From NCBI GenBank assembly GCA_944320595.1, contig CALUIB010000012.1, positions 1 to 64,000 on the forward strand: a DNA stretch of 64,000 nucleotides, in the 5' to 3' direction. Source of the DNA: an uncultured Muribaculaceae bacterium (GTDB lineage Bacteria > Bacteroidota > Bacteroidia > Bacteroidales > Muribaculaceae). Position 1 is the stretch's first letter. Each line of letters opens with the position of its first letter. Below are positions 19,904 through 28,816 of the stretch, in pieces. The position numbers and the translations under genes were made by a program. A model generated the notes under the pieces. The model saw only the letters and a program-made list of their open reading frames with translations. It searched no databases and was not told the origin of the DNA.

Positions 19904-21361
19904 ATGAATATAGCTGAATTAAAACCAACGCTCATCTGGAGCATATTCGACCAAATCACCAAGGTTCCGCGCCCATCGAAGAAAGAGGGCAAGATACATG
20001 AGTTCCTTGTGAATTTCGCCAAAGAACACGGGTTGGCCTACAAGACCGACGCCGTGGGCAACGTGGCAATGTTCAAGCCGGCAACGCCCGGCTGCGAAAA
20101 CGCCAAGCGCGTGGTGCTGCAAGGCCACATGGACATGGTGTGCGAGAAGAACAACGACGTGCAACACGACTTTGAGAACGACCCCATCGAGACTTACATC
20201 GACGGCGAGTGGGTCCGCGCACGAGGCACTACACTCGGTGCCGACAATGGCATAGGAATGGCCGCCGCGCTGGCAGTGCTGGTGAGCGACGACCTTGTAC
20301 ACGGCCCCATCGAGGCATTGTTCACCGTTGACGAAGAAACAGGCCTCACCGGAGCCAACAACCTTGGCGAAGGCATGATAGAGGGCGACATACTGCTCAA
20401 CCTCGACTCGGAAGAGGATGGCGAAATATGCATAGGCTGCGCAGGCGGCATCGACACCACGGTCACCTTCCGCTACAAGCAGTCGCTTGCCCCCGAGCGT
20501 TTCCTGTATTTCAAGATTAACATCACCGGGCTACAAGGCGGCCACTCAGGTACCGACATCAACACGGGCCGCGCCTGCGCCAACAAGCTGCTTGCACGCT
20601 TCTTGTGGGACTTGTCGCAAGACTATGAAGTATCGCTCTCGTCGATTAACGGCGGCAACCTGCGCAACGCCATCGCCCGCGAGGCTCATGCCGTAGTGGG
20701 AATACACTGCGACCACAAGGAGGAACTCAGCATAAGGCTCAACCGCTACATAGCCGACATCGAGAACGAATACAAGCACATAGAGAAAGACATGGTGATA
20801 ACCATCGAAAGCACCGACGTGCCAGAGCATTGCATCGACGCCGAAACAGCCCAGGCTCTTATCCGCTCGCTCTACTGCGCCCCACACGGAGTGGTGTCGA
20901 TGAGCCACGACATACCGGGCTTGGTGGAAACTTCCACCAACCTTGCCTCAGTGAAGATGATGCCCGGCAACGAGATACTTGTCACCACCTCGCAACGCAG
21001 CTCGGTGGAGAGCCGCAAGCTCGACATCGCGCACCAAGTGGAGGCAGTGTTCCAGCTCGCAGGTGCCACCGTCACACACGGCGACGGCTATCCCGGCTGG
21101 GCTCCCAACATGGACTCGCAGATACTGCAAGTGGCCACATCGGCCTACGAGACGCTGTTCAACGCCACTCCACGCGCCACAGCCATACACGCCGGCCTTG
21201 AGTGCGGGTTGTTCCTTACCAATTACCCACACCTCGACATGATTTCGTTTGGCCCTACGCTGCGCGACGTGCATTCGCCCAAGGAGGCCATGCACATACC
21301 CGCCGTGCAAAAGTTCTGGGACTACCTGGCCAAGATTCTTGAAATGGTAGCACGTGGCTGA
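19904..21361 (+). CDS. pepD: Beta-Ala-His (aminoacyl-histidine) dipeptidase
   Basis: 485 aa M20 family metallopeptidase that cleaves Xaa-His dipeptides in the cytoplasm. Di-zinc ligand motifs are visible: VLQGHMDMVCEKN (His, Asp), LGADNGIGMAA (bridging Asp), FTVDEETGLTGA (catalytic Glu and ligand Glu), NLDSEEDGE (Asp) and a late His (HAGLECGLF). A lid domain sits between about residues 190 and 380. Length matches the PepD subgroup. It is monocistronic between an AT-rich upstream stretch and a strong terminator. Confidence 0.95.
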   Translation: MNIAELKPTLIWSIFDQITKVPRPSKKEGKIHEFLVNFAKEHGLAYKTDAVGNVAMFKPATPGCENAKRVVLQGHMDMVCEKNNDVQHDFENDPIETYIDGEWVRARGTTLGADNGIGMAAALAVLVSDDLVHGPIEALFTVDEETGLTGANNLGEGMIEGDILLNLDSEEDGEICIGCAGGIDTTVTFRYKQSLAPERFLYFKINITGLQGGHSGTDINTGRACANKLLARFLWDLSQDYEVSLSSINGGNLRNAIAREAHAVVGIHCDHKEELSIRLNRYIADIENEYKHIEKDMVITIESTDVPEHCIDAETAQALIRSLYCAPHGVVSMSHDIPGLVETSTNLASVKMMPGNEILVTTSQRSSVESRKLDIAHQVEAVFQLAGATVTHGDGYPGWAPNMDSQILQVATSAYETLFNATPRATAIHAGLECGLFLTNYPHLDMISFGPTLRDVHSPKEAMHIPAVQKFWDYLAKILEMVARG

Positions 21362-21377
21362 TTGCAACCCACCACAT

Positions 21378-21450
21378 AAAAGCGGCCTCGGAGGAATCGC
21401 GCAACTGCCTGCGAGCAGGCAAATCCGGCATCTCCGAGGCCGCTTTATAT
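21378..21450 (+). terminator. pepD terminator
   Basis: Long stem AAAGCGGCCTCGGA/TCCGAGGCCGCTTT with an inner GCCTGC/GCAGGC hairpin, then T-A rich bases. Confidence 0.85.
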
Positions 21451-21506
21451 ATAATATAGAGGACACATACCCCCTCGTTTTTAATGCACTTTACACATCT
21501 CCATGA

Positions 21507-22271
21507 ATGAAACCAATACCATTTGTCATATCCCTGTTAGTGGCGGGCGCAGTGCTTGCCATAGTTGACTTGTGTACCCTGCCGACAGGCATCACCGACG
21601 AACCGGCCTGCGCACCGATAGACACCGTGTGGCCATATCCAACAGTGCTAACCATCGATGCCGACAGTGGAGGCAGCATATACGACAGCCTCGCCGCAGA
21701 GCTGGGCATCGAACCTGCCGCAATGAGGGCTGTGAGCAGCATCGAGGCCGGGCATTCGCACACGGCATTCATTTCACCCGGCTCGCCAGTGGTAAACCTC
21801 GAAGTGCCTATGTTCAAGGAACAGCTGCAACGGGCAGGGCTTGACGTGGATTCCCTTGCCCGCGCCATGCCCGACGCATTCAGCCGCCCGAGCCGCAGCC
21901 GCTATGCCGACCCGTTGCTGGCGCAACGTGCCATGTACCGTGCCGCATCGGCCGTCAACGACACGCTCGCCATGCTATGCACATACTGGGGGATGTACCA
22001 AATACGCGGCAGCAACTGGCGGCTGTGCGGGGCCGAATCGGTACGTGATTTCGTTGAAAAGATGAGCCAGTCGGAAGATATGCAGCACCGCCTATTTGCC
22101 AATTACATCAAAAACACAGGACTATACCGCCCACTGCAAGCACACGACTGGGCGGCCTTCGCACGCGCATACAACGGCGAGGGCTACGCACGACACGGCT
22201 ATCACACACGCCTCGCCGCAGCCTACGCCCGTTACAGCCGCCGCGGCACACCCCAAAGCACAAGCAAATAA
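21507..22271 (+). CDS. N-acetylmuramidase domain protein, exported
   Basis: 254 aa. The N-terminal hydrophobic segment (FVISLLVAGAVLAIVDLC) is a signal anchor or uncleaved signal. From about residue 60 the protein follows the N-acetylmuramidase fold found in phage endolysins: MRAVSSIEAGHSHTAF with the likely catalytic Glu, then FISPGSPVVNLEVPMF, TYWGMYQIRGSNWRLCG and the C-terminal HDWAAFARAYNGEGYARHGYH. It therefore probably cuts glycan strands of peptidoglycan in the periplasm. It stands alone with no phage genes around it, so it may be a domesticated endolysin or a cell-wall remodelling enzyme. Confidence 0.82.
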   Translation: MKPIPFVISLLVAGAVLAIVDLCTLPTGITDEPACAPIDTVWPYPTVLTIDADSGGSIYDSLAAELGIEPAAMRAVSSIEAGHSHTAFISPGSPVVNLEVPMFKEQLQRAGLDVDSLARAMPDAFSRPSRSRYADPLLAQRAMYRAASAVNDTLAMLCTYWGMYQIRGSNWRLCGAESVRDFVEKMSQSEDMQHRLFANYIKNTGLYRPLQAHDWAAFARAYNGEGYARHGYHTRLAAAYARYSRRGTPQSTSK

Positions 22272-22331
22272 AACGGAAACGACCGCCATCAATCACCCAA
22301 AACGCCAACATTTTCGGCAGAACAACCAAAA

Positions 22332-22340
22332 GGGGGGGGG
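22332..22340 (+). repeat. Run of nine G
   Basis: G homopolymer after A4 in the gap between the muramidase gene and tRNA-Ser terminator. It is non-coding, so slippage would not change a protein. Confidence 0.9.
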
Positions 22341-22363
22341 AACATGAATCCAAATTTTGCACA

Positions 22364-22396
22364 TAAAAAACAGGATGCACATTTCGGCACATCCTG
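22364..22396 (-). terminator. tRNA-Ser terminator
   Basis: Stem CAGGATG(T)GC/GC(A)CATCCTG followed by T6 on the minus strand. Confidence 0.88.
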
Positions 22397-22414
22397 CTTT
22401 ACTTAATAAGGTTG

Positions 22415-22501
22415 CGGAAAGACAGGGATTCGAACCCTGGATACAGTTACCTGTATAACGGTTTTCGAGACCGCCCCGTTCGGCCACTCCGGCATCTTTC
22501 C
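22415..22501 (-). tRNA. tRNA-Ser (anticodon CGA)
   Basis: 87 nt cloverleaf on the minus strand with a long variable arm (TATACAGGTAACTGTA), acceptor stem GGAAAGA/TCTTTCC, T-loop GGTTCGAATCC and anticodon loop CTCGAAA, giving CGA which reads UCG. The CCA end is not encoded. Confidence 0.95.
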
Positions 22502-22525
22502 ATTGCACTTTTGCAATTGCGAGTG

Positions 22526-22533
22526 CAAAGTTA
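22526..22533 (-). promoter_or_regulatory. tRNA-Ser promoter -7 box
   Basis: Reads TAACTTTG on the minus strand, with a TTG-like -33 about 20 bases upstream. Confidence 0.65.
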
Positions 22534-22594
22534 ATGCGTTTTTTCCAATAACGCAATAACTGTGGCAACTTTTTTTACCAAAATTCAAATTGGC

Positions 22595-24052
22595 TTACTT
22601 GCCGTCGCCGACCTTGCGTCGGAGCATATAGGCAAGCACTTCTTGCTGTATGCGCGAATGCAGCAGGCCGTTGGCGGCTATGAAGATTGCCGCAAATGCC
22701 ACAAGCTGCGCCGCCAGCAAGGCAGCCGGCGAGGCCAGCACCTGCGGCAACAGCACCACTGGCGCAAGTGCCACAAGCGAAATGGCAACGTATGGCAACG
22801 GCTCGCGCAGCATTTGCCATGAAGAGAAACCCGTGGTAGATGCTGTGAGCCACACCGCGTATGCGTAATGCAACGCCGATGCCACGACCTGCCCGGCAAC
22901 AAGCCACCATACGCCAAAGGGGATGGTAGCGACTATGGCCGCCACGGCCAGCACGTCCTTCACAGCCTCGGAATACACGAGCCGACGTGCAGCACCAAGT
23001 GCTATGATATGATTATTGTAAAGCGAGGTGAATACCACGAATATGCCACGCACCACAAGCATCTGGAAAAGCGGAACGGCAGCATCCCACTTGGTGCCGA
23101 ACAGCAAGTGGAACAACGGCTGAGCCACTGCCGCAAGCAGCAGCATCGACGGCACGGTGACGTAGGCCGTGAACTTGTGGGTCTTCGACATCATGCGGCG
23201 GAACCGCACGGGGTCGTCCTGGCAGCCGCTCAGTATGGGCAGGAACGATGCAGCCACCACCTGCGAGAGCGACCCCACGCCCATCTTGCTCCATTTGTCG
23301 GCCTGCGTGTAGTAGCCGAGTTTCGACAGATTGTAATATGCCCCTATTATAAATGAATAAATATTCTGGAACAGTATGTTCAGAAACGATGCCGCCATTA
23401 TGCCGGCCCCTACCGAGAATATGGAACGCAGCGACTCCATGCTGAAACGCCGCCGCGGCCACCAGTGCGACGTGGCCCACAGCAGCCCCGACTTTATGGC
23501 GGCAAGCACTATCGTCTGCCACACTATGGCCCATGCCCCCATTCCGGCAAATGCAAGCCATATACCTACGGCACCACTCGCCACAAGCCCCACGGTGTTG
23601 CTCACGGCAATCATCTTCACGTCCATGCGCTTGGTCAGGCGGTTGGTCTGCACTATGGCCGTGGCATTTATCACAAAGGCAAGAAACATCACCCTTGCAG
23701 GAGCCACGAGCCTGCCACCGGCATCAAACAGGCGGTCGATAAGCGGCGAACACAGCCACAGCACCACATATATGGCCACGCTCACCACCACATTGAAGTA
23801 TAACACGGTGCAGTAATCGGTCTCGGTGGGCGACTTCTTCTGTATCAAGGCGTTGGAAAAGCCGCTATCAACAAACAGCGTGGCAAACGCTTGGAACACA
23901 AGCACTGCGCCCACAAGCCCGAACTCCTCGGGAGTGAGCAGGTTGGCAAGCACTATGCCGGTAACGGCATACAGCACCTGCGACGACAGTTTGTCGATGG
24001 TGTTCCACTTCAGCGTCCGCGCCGTTTTCAGTTTCAAGTTCTCCTCTTCCAT
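22595..24052 (-). CDS. Polysaccharide flippase (MOP superfamily, Wzx-like)
   Basis: 485 aa with about twelve to fourteen hydrophobic segments. The N-terminus TLKWNTIDKLSSQVLYAVTGIVLANLLTPEEFGLVGAVLVFQ is typical of lipopolysaccharide or O-antigen flippases (WzxC/polysaccharide biosynthesis family), and the middle has the usual FSVGAGIMAASFLNILFQNIYSFIIGAYY pattern. Such proteins move lipid-linked glycans across the inner membrane. No glycosyltransferases lie next to it, so the glycan is unknown. The ATG at 24052 is used; the -7 box of the promoter repeat is at 24057-24064, so the transcript may begin at or next to the start codon. Confidence 0.88.
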   Translation of the reverse strand: MEEENLKLKTARTLKWNTIDKLSSQVLYAVTGIVLANLLTPEEFGLVGAVLVFQAFATLFVDSGFSNALIQKKSPTETDYCTVLYFNVVVSVAIYVVLWLCSPLIDRLFDAGGRLVAPARVMFLAFVINATAIVQTNRLTKRMDVKMIAVSNTVGLVASGAVGIWLAFAGMGAWAIVWQTIVLAAIKSGLLWATSHWWPRRRFSMESLRSIFSVGAGIMAASFLNILFQNIYSFIIGAYYNLSKLGYYTQADKWSKMGVGSLSQVVAASFLPILSGCQDDPVRFRRMMSKTHKFTAYVTVPSMLLLAAVAQPLFHLLFGTKWDAAVPLFQMLVVRGIFVVFTSLYNNHIIALGAARRLVYSEAVKDVLAVAAIVATIPFGVWWLVAGQVVASALHYAYAVWLTASTTGFSSWQMLREPLPYVAISLVALAPVVLLPQVLASPAALLAAQLVAFAAIFIAANGLLHSRIQQEVLAYMLRRKVGDGK

Positions 24053-24056
24053 ACTG

Positions 24057-24290
24057 CAAAGATAGTGCAAATCGAGGGCATAACATCAAGCTCGCTTGAA
24101 TGTTGTGCCGAGATGCCGCCTATTTTAATGAAAGATAGTGCAAGTTGAGCGCAATGGCAAAAAAACAGCTTGCTGATTTTTTTTGTCCATTGCCGAAACG
24201 CCGCCTATTTTATGGAAAGATAGTGCAAGTTGAGCGCAATGGCAAAAAAACAGCTTGCTGATTTTTTTGTCCATTGCAGAAACGCCCCCA
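24057..24290 (-). repeat. Three promoter-bearing hairpin repeats upstream of the flippase
   Basis: On the minus strand: proximal copy 24057-24124 with TATCTTTG, then copies 24130-24207 and 24215-24290 with TATCTTTC. The distal two are nearly identical to the pfkA copies. The proximal one has a different but still self-pairing palindrome (AACAT.CAAGC/GCTTGATGTT) and its best -33 match is TTG at 22 bases. Confidence 0.9.
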
Positions 24291-24387
24291 TTTTGCCGAA
24301 GATGGGGCAGAGCCCGATTGGTTGTTGCATTTTTCCACAAATATATCACTTTTTGCATATTAGCCGCCGCATACGTCACATTTATGT

Positions 24388-24395
24388 TATTTTTG
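24388..24395 (+). promoter_or_regulatory. Promoter -7 box (TATTTTTG)
   Basis: Matches TAnnTTTG 33 bases before the phosphoesterase start; no convincing -33 box. Confidence 0.45.
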
Positions 24396-24427
24396 CAAGG
24401 GCAAATCAGCTATCATATATGTAAAAC

Positions 24428-25237
24428 ATGAAATCACAACTACTTATAACAATCTTGCTGGCAACAGCCGCCCTCACGTCGTGCGAACTCATCGACTACC
24501 ACCCTTACGATGTCCGCATCACAGGGCCGACCGACGTGAATGCCACAAACATAGCGCGCATCGAGGCAGCCTGCCGCGGCAAGCAGCAAGTGCGCGTGGC
24601 GGTAATCGGCGACAGCCATCGATGGTACGACGAGTTGAAACTCTTCGTGAAAGCCGTGAACGCCCGTGGCGGCATCGACTTCGTGATACACGACGGCGAC
24701 CTCAGCGAATATGGCTACACGCAAGAATTCCTGTGGACGCGCGACTACCTCGACGAGCTGAGCGTGCCTTACGTTGCACTCATCGGCAACCACGACTGCC
24801 TCGGCACAGGCCGTAACACCTACCGCGCAGTGTTTGGCGATGCCGACTTCGCTTTCGTGGCCGGGCGCGTGAAATTTGTGTGCCTCAACACCAATGCGCT
24901 CGAATACGATTACTCCGACCCTATCCCCGACTTCAACTTCATCGCCTCGCAGATTACAAGCCAGGCCGGTGAATTTGACTGCACCGTGGGCGTGATGCAC
25001 GCCCGTCCCGGCGACGACGTGTTCAACAACAACGTGGCCACAGTGTTCCACGAATATATGCTGCGGCTGCCGCAACTGGCCTGCTGCATCAACGGGCACG
25101 GCCACTCGATGAGGCACGACGACCTAATGGGCGACGGGGTTATTTACCACCAGACCGGCTCGCTCAACGACCGCGCCTATATGCTGTTCACATTCAATAA
25201 CGACGGAACCTACAGCTATGAAGAAGTCGCTTTTTAA
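24428..25237 (+). CDS. Lipoprotein metallophosphoesterase
   Basis: 269 aa calcineurin-like phosphoesterase. The N-terminus is a lipoprotein signal with lipobox LTSC (Cys19), so the mature protein is probably anchored in the envelope. Metal-binding motifs appear in order: VIGDSHRWYD, VIHDGDLSEYG, LIGNHDCLG, a later VGVMHARPG and NGHGHSMRHDD. It resembles small periplasmic phosphoesterases of Bacteroidales. The substrate is unknown. The next gene starts 20 bases before this one stops, in another frame, which suggests coupled translation. Confidence 0.88.
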   Translation: MKSQLLITILLATAALTSCELIDYHPYDVRITGPTDVNATNIARIEAACRGKQQVRVAVIGDSHRWYDELKLFVKAVNARGGIDFVIHDGDLSEYGYTQEFLWTRDYLDELSVPYVALIGNHDCLGTGRNTYRAVFGDADFAFVAGRVKFVCLNTNALEYDYSDPIPDFNFIASQITSQAGEFDCTVGVMHARPGDDVFNNNVATVFHEYMLRLPQLACCINGHGHSMRHDDLMGDGVIYHQTGSLNDRAYMLFTFNNDGTYSYEEVAF

Positions 25238-25922
25238 CAATGCCTGCCTGAAAATCGTCGGCCTGCTGCTATGCCTCATCGGCACGGCATTCACGGCAAG
25301 CGCAGGCAGCACCGTGACAGATTTCGACACAATTCCCTCCGACAGCCTCAAGCGGCTGCGTCGCTACGAGCAGCGGCTAAGCAGGCTGCAAGCGCACTGG
25401 CAACGGCTCATCCCGTCATACGGCAAGGTGCAATATGCCGGCAACATGGGTCTCATATCGGTGGGCGGAGGCTGGGCATACGGGAAAAACCGCCAGTGGG
25501 AGACCGACCTGCTGATAGGCTTTCTGCCCAAGTACAAGTCGGACGCGGCAAAAGCCACATTGACGCTGAAACAGAACTTCATGCCGTGGCGGTGGCACAC
25601 GGGCGAGCATATATTCATCGAGCCGCTTGCCTGCGGGCTGTACTTCAACACCGTGCTGCACAACGACTTCTGGGTGCGGCAGCCCGACCGTTACCCCAAG
25701 GGGTACTACTGGTTCTCCACGCGCATACGCACCAACATCTACATAGGCCAGCGCATCACGTTCAAAATTCCACCCCACAAGCGTTTCTTTACCAAGGCCA
25801 TAACTGCCTTTTATGAAATAAGCACCTGCGACTATTATATACTTAGCCACGTGGGCAACAGCGGCTACCCCCTGCGCGACCTCATAAGCCTCTCCTTCGG
25901 ACTCAAAATGCAATTGTTTTAG
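25218..25922 (+). CDS. Exported hypothetical protein, probable outer-membrane barrel
   Basis: 234 aa. It has a signal peptide (GLLLCLIGTAFTASAG), then a charged helical stretch (DSLKRLRRYEQRLSRLQAHWQRL), followed by alternating strands rich in Tyr and Trp (NMGLISVGGGWAYG, WETDLLIGFLPKY, HIFIEPLACGLYFNT). The C-terminus LISLSFGLKMQLF ends in Phe, which is typical of outer-membrane barrels. It overlaps the phosphoesterase by 20 bases at its start and the convergent minus-strand gene by 20 bases at its end. Function unknown. Confidence 0.75.
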   Translation: MKKSLFNNACLKIVGLLLCLIGTAFTASAGSTVTDFDTIPSDSLKRLRRYEQRLSRLQAHWQRLIPSYGKVQYAGNMGLISVGGGWAYGKNRQWETDLLIGFLPKYKSDAAKATLTLKQNFMPWRWHTGEHIFIEPLACGLYFNTVLHNDFWVRQPDRYPKGYYWFSTRIRTNIYIGQRITFKIPPHKRFFTKAITAFYEISTCDYYILSHVGNSGYPLRDLISLSFGLKMQLF

Positions 25923-28428
25923 ATATTTCCACGTCGGCCTTCCGCATCACAGTTCCAGCAGGCACTGTGCCTGCCACCGAAAGCCTGACGGTACGCACGG
26001 GCGGCGACACAAGCTTGGCGACAAGCGGGGCGGCAATGCGCCCTTTCACTTTCAGGCGGCACAGCGTCATGCCGTGGCAGCTTGCTCCCGTCTCGCCATT
26101 TAAGGCAAACGATAACGAGGCATCGTCTGCAAACGCCCTCCATACCACCCGAGCAGGCACGGCAGCCACCGGAGCCAGTTCTATTGGATATGTGAGCAAT
26201 TCCACATCTACCACACCGGCCTGTTGCTCCCGCGAAATGTCGAGCAGCCGCCCGTCGGACGTGGCGGCATACGCATCAACCGACGACAAATGGAACAGCC
26301 TGCAGTAAGCTGCATCGCTGCGGGAATAAGTACGCCCCGACCGCATCAGCACCGTTGCCCCACCCTCGTCAGCACCAGAAAGCAGCCACAGCTCCCCTTC
26401 GGCATCGTTCCATGCCATTCCGCCCGACAGGGCGGCAGTCCCATGCCACACCACAGCCACGGTGTAACGGCTCACACGGCACACGTCGCCACGCACGGTG
26501 GCAAAATACACCGCCTCGCCGCCTGCCACAGGTGCCACACGCCTGTCGATGGCAAGGCGCGACACCACCACGGCCGGCGAATACTGCGAAGTGGCCACAC
26601 GGTAGGGCATGGCATACGTGCCATCGTCGGCAAACAGGTAGAGCGGAGTGCCAATGTTGTCGTTTGAATGATAATCGGCGGCTGCAATGGCGCGTATGGT
26701 GCTGCCGCACACGTCATGCACCCGCGCCACGGCCAACGGGCTGCCCTGTTCATATTCCACCACCTGCCCGTCGGCAGGCTCCGTGGCCGACACCGGCAAT
26801 GGCACAGGCAGCGAGTCGCCACCCGTGTCCTCAAGTTGCAACGACTGCAAGCCCTCTTCGGCATAGCAGGCAAGCTCACGCCCCGGCACGCTGTGCAGCG
26901 GCACGGTTATGCGCCGGGTGGTGCCTCCGGCGGCAGGCAGCACCGATATGGTCATCGACACCGCACGTGGGTCGGGATAAGACAACAGCGCGTTAAGCCC
27001 TTCGGGAATAAACGACGAAACGCCCTGCCACACGGTCACTGCCGTCACGGCAGCCCCAGTCTTTATGCTCGCCTCGGCCACTATGCGGCAAGTACCCTCG
27101 GTCAATTCCCCTTGCCAAAACTGCGACGGCTGCCACGGGTTGACGAGAACCGTCTGCCCACTTGCGGCAAACAACCGGTGGTTGTGGCAGCAAAACGCCG
27201 TGTGGCAATACCGACGCACCGACGCGGCAACGCACCGCTCCACAACGGCGGCATCGACGGTATCGCCCCCTGCGATGACAATCTCGTAACGATGCACCCC
27301 GGCAGGCAAGTCGGTGGCATTGGCCGACGGCTGGCAGTTGACAGCATTCACCCGGCCTTCGCGCAATGCAGCCAGGTCGTAAATACTCGCCGCCACACGC
27401 CATCTTTCCGACGCAAGCAGCCGTGATAGCAATGCCGTGCCGTCGGCGGCAGGGAACTCATATCCCATGCTGTAAGCGACAGTTCCACCAGTGGTGGAGC
27501 GCACGCAGGTGTAATCCACAAGCGATGAATAATCCACTGGGTCGATTTCGTCGCACACCAATATGTCAACCGACTTCACAAGGCGGTCGCAAGCAGCGGC
27601 AGTTCCCTCTTCCACCACGACCGACACCCTGTAGCCCTGCACCTGCGCCGTGGCTGTATTAACGCCTGTAAACGCACTGCCATCGGTGGCGGCAGTTGCC
27701 ACTGTAGCCATCGACTGTATTCCGTTGCCTATGAGCAACGGTGCCGACACCCACAGGTAACTGTCGTCCCACAGCCTCACCGCATACCGTGCCAGCACAG
27801 GTTGCAGCAAATAGCCCTCGACGGCGGCGCAGCGGCGCAACCTCTCGTAGGCATCTGCTGCATTGGCCGAGATGCGTTCCACATCGGCAGTGGGCAACGG
27901 ACGTTGCCAGTGGGTTACTGGATTGTCAAACTCACTGGCCGCCACCACATCGCTAAACGTGTGCCGCCCCGAGGGTGAAAGCAGCAACCGCGGCACCATG
28001 CCCGAAGTATCGACTTGCGAATACGCGCCAGCCGAGGCATCATACTGCACCACCACATTCCCACTTGCCGTGGCGGCCACCACAAAATCGCCCACCGCCG
28101 CCACAGCACCAATTTCGGCTGTGGCCACGGCTATGACCGTGCCGCGTGGCGATTCGGTTCCATCGTCGGCCACCGTGCCATGCCAATACAGCGTGTTGCC
28201 TGCGGCACTTATCAAGTGCCTGCCACCTGCCACATAGTGCATAGCCACAAGGCGTTCACTGGCCGCAAGCTCACCCACCTCCATGCATCGCCCCACGGCG
28301 GCCACCGCATCGCGCCTTTCACGCAAATTAACCATACGTTCGCACTCCCCTGCCACGGCGTTCTCGCCATCGACATAGTTTCGCAAACCTGCAAATTTAA
28401 CCTCAATCCTGTTATTGCCGTTTTTCAT
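25903..28428 (-). CDS. Large hypothetical protein, repeat-rich beta structure
   Basis: 841 aa, not recognised with certainty. The ATG at 28428 (MKNGNNRIEVKFAGLRNYVDGENAVAGECERMVNLRER) is chosen because a TAAATTTG box lies at 28441-28448. There is no signal peptide. Many short beta strands separated by Gly, Asp and Ala occur throughout (LYWHG, LFADDGTYAMPY, LWLLSGADEGG, YAATSDGRLLDIS), suggesting one or more propellers. The opening 'VNLRER...AVAAVGRCMEVGEL' recalls phage-like structural proteins of Bacteroidetes elements that begin with a conserved VNLRP region; this is a weak resemblance. No other phage genes are near. It ends inside the 3' end of the convergent gene. Confidence 0.6.
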   Translation of the reverse strand: MKNGNNRIEVKFAGLRNYVDGENAVAGECERMVNLRERRDAVAAVGRCMEVGELAASERLVAMHYVAGGRHLISAAGNTLYWHGTVADDGTESPRGTVIAVATAEIGAVAAVGDFVVAATASGNVVVQYDASAGAYSQVDTSGMVPRLLLSPSGRHTFSDVVAASEFDNPVTHWQRPLPTADVERISANAADAYERLRRCAAVEGYLLQPVLARYAVRLWDDSYLWVSAPLLIGNGIQSMATVATAATDGSAFTGVNTATAQVQGYRVSVVVEEGTAAACDRLVKSVDILVCDEIDPVDYSSLVDYTCVRSTTGGTVAYSMGYEFPAADGTALLSRLLASERWRVAASIYDLAALREGRVNAVNCQPSANATDLPAGVHRYEIVIAGGDTVDAAVVERCVAASVRRYCHTAFCCHNHRLFAASGQTVLVNPWQPSQFWQGELTEGTCRIVAEASIKTGAAVTAVTVWQGVSSFIPEGLNALLSYPDPRAVSMTISVLPAAGGTTRRITVPLHSVPGRELACYAEEGLQSLQLEDTGGDSLPVPLPVSATEPADGQVVEYEQGSPLAVARVHDVCGSTIRAIAAADYHSNDNIGTPLYLFADDGTYAMPYRVATSQYSPAVVVSRLAIDRRVAPVAGGEAVYFATVRGDVCRVSRYTVAVVWHGTAALSGGMAWNDAEGELWLLSGADEGGATVLMRSGRTYSRSDAAYCRLFHLSSVDAYAATSDGRLLDISREQQAGVVDVELLTYPIELAPVAAVPARVVWRAFADDASLSFALNGETGASCHGMTLCRLKVKGRIAAPLVAKLVSPPVRTVRLSVAGTVPAGTVMRKADVEISKTIAF

Positions 28429-28440
28429 GTTTTTTTCCGT

Positions 28441-28448
28441 CAAATTTA
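28441..28448 (-). promoter_or_regulatory. -7 box of the large hypothetical gene
   Basis: Reads TAAATTTG on the minus strand, about 13 bases before the ATG; leader would be very short. Confidence 0.45.
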
Positions 28449-28586
28449 ATCGACTGCCCACCGCACTTTGGCAACCAAAAATGCCTTCCCGCCAATCATG
28501 CAAACCGCCCAGCAAGCATAACAAATTATAAGACAAACACTTAAACTTTAGCCGCAGACAGAAAGAAAATTTTATTTAATTTTTTC

Positions 28587-28708
28587 TTTGCAAATATTAA
28601 AATAATACCTAAATTTGGAACACAGATGATTCTAATTCTGAAATATATATGTTTTTATAGATTGTAGATTAAATGAAAGCCGGCGCTGTGAAGCACCGGC
28701 TTTTGTTT
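28587..28708 (+). ncRNA. Candidate small RNA with own promoter and terminator
   Basis: TTTG (28587-28590), 19 bases, TAAATTTG (28610-28617) is a consensus promoter. About 85 bases later stands a rho-independent terminator (AAAGCCGG/CCGGCTTT, 28676-28703, then T-rich). The transcript would run from about 28622 to 28706. It could encode a 13-residue hydrophobic peptide (MILILKYICFYRL, 28626-28667) or be non-coding. It faces the pyrE-SRPBCC operon's terminator and diverges from the large hypothetical gene. Confidence 0.5.
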
Positions 28709-28742
28709 CACTCCACCCAACTGTGATAAGCTAATAACCGAC

Positions 28743-28779
28743 AAAAAACGCAATGCCCGACATTAGTGCCAGGCATTGC
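28743..28779 (-). terminator. pyrE operon terminator
   Basis: Stem GCAATGCC/GGCATTGC followed on the minus strand by T6. Confidence 0.88.
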
Positions 28780-28816
28780 ATTATATATATCATCTCTCTA
28801 CCAAGCGCAACCGTGG

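Noticed and set aside
22332-22340. G9 tract as a phase-variation switch
   Set aside because: It lies outside any gene and away from promoter boxes, so a length change has no evident effect.
24120-24290. Tandem repeats mistaken for a CRISPR array
   Set aside because: Units are 80 bp with internal palindromes and near-identical throughout; there are no variable spacers and no cas genes.
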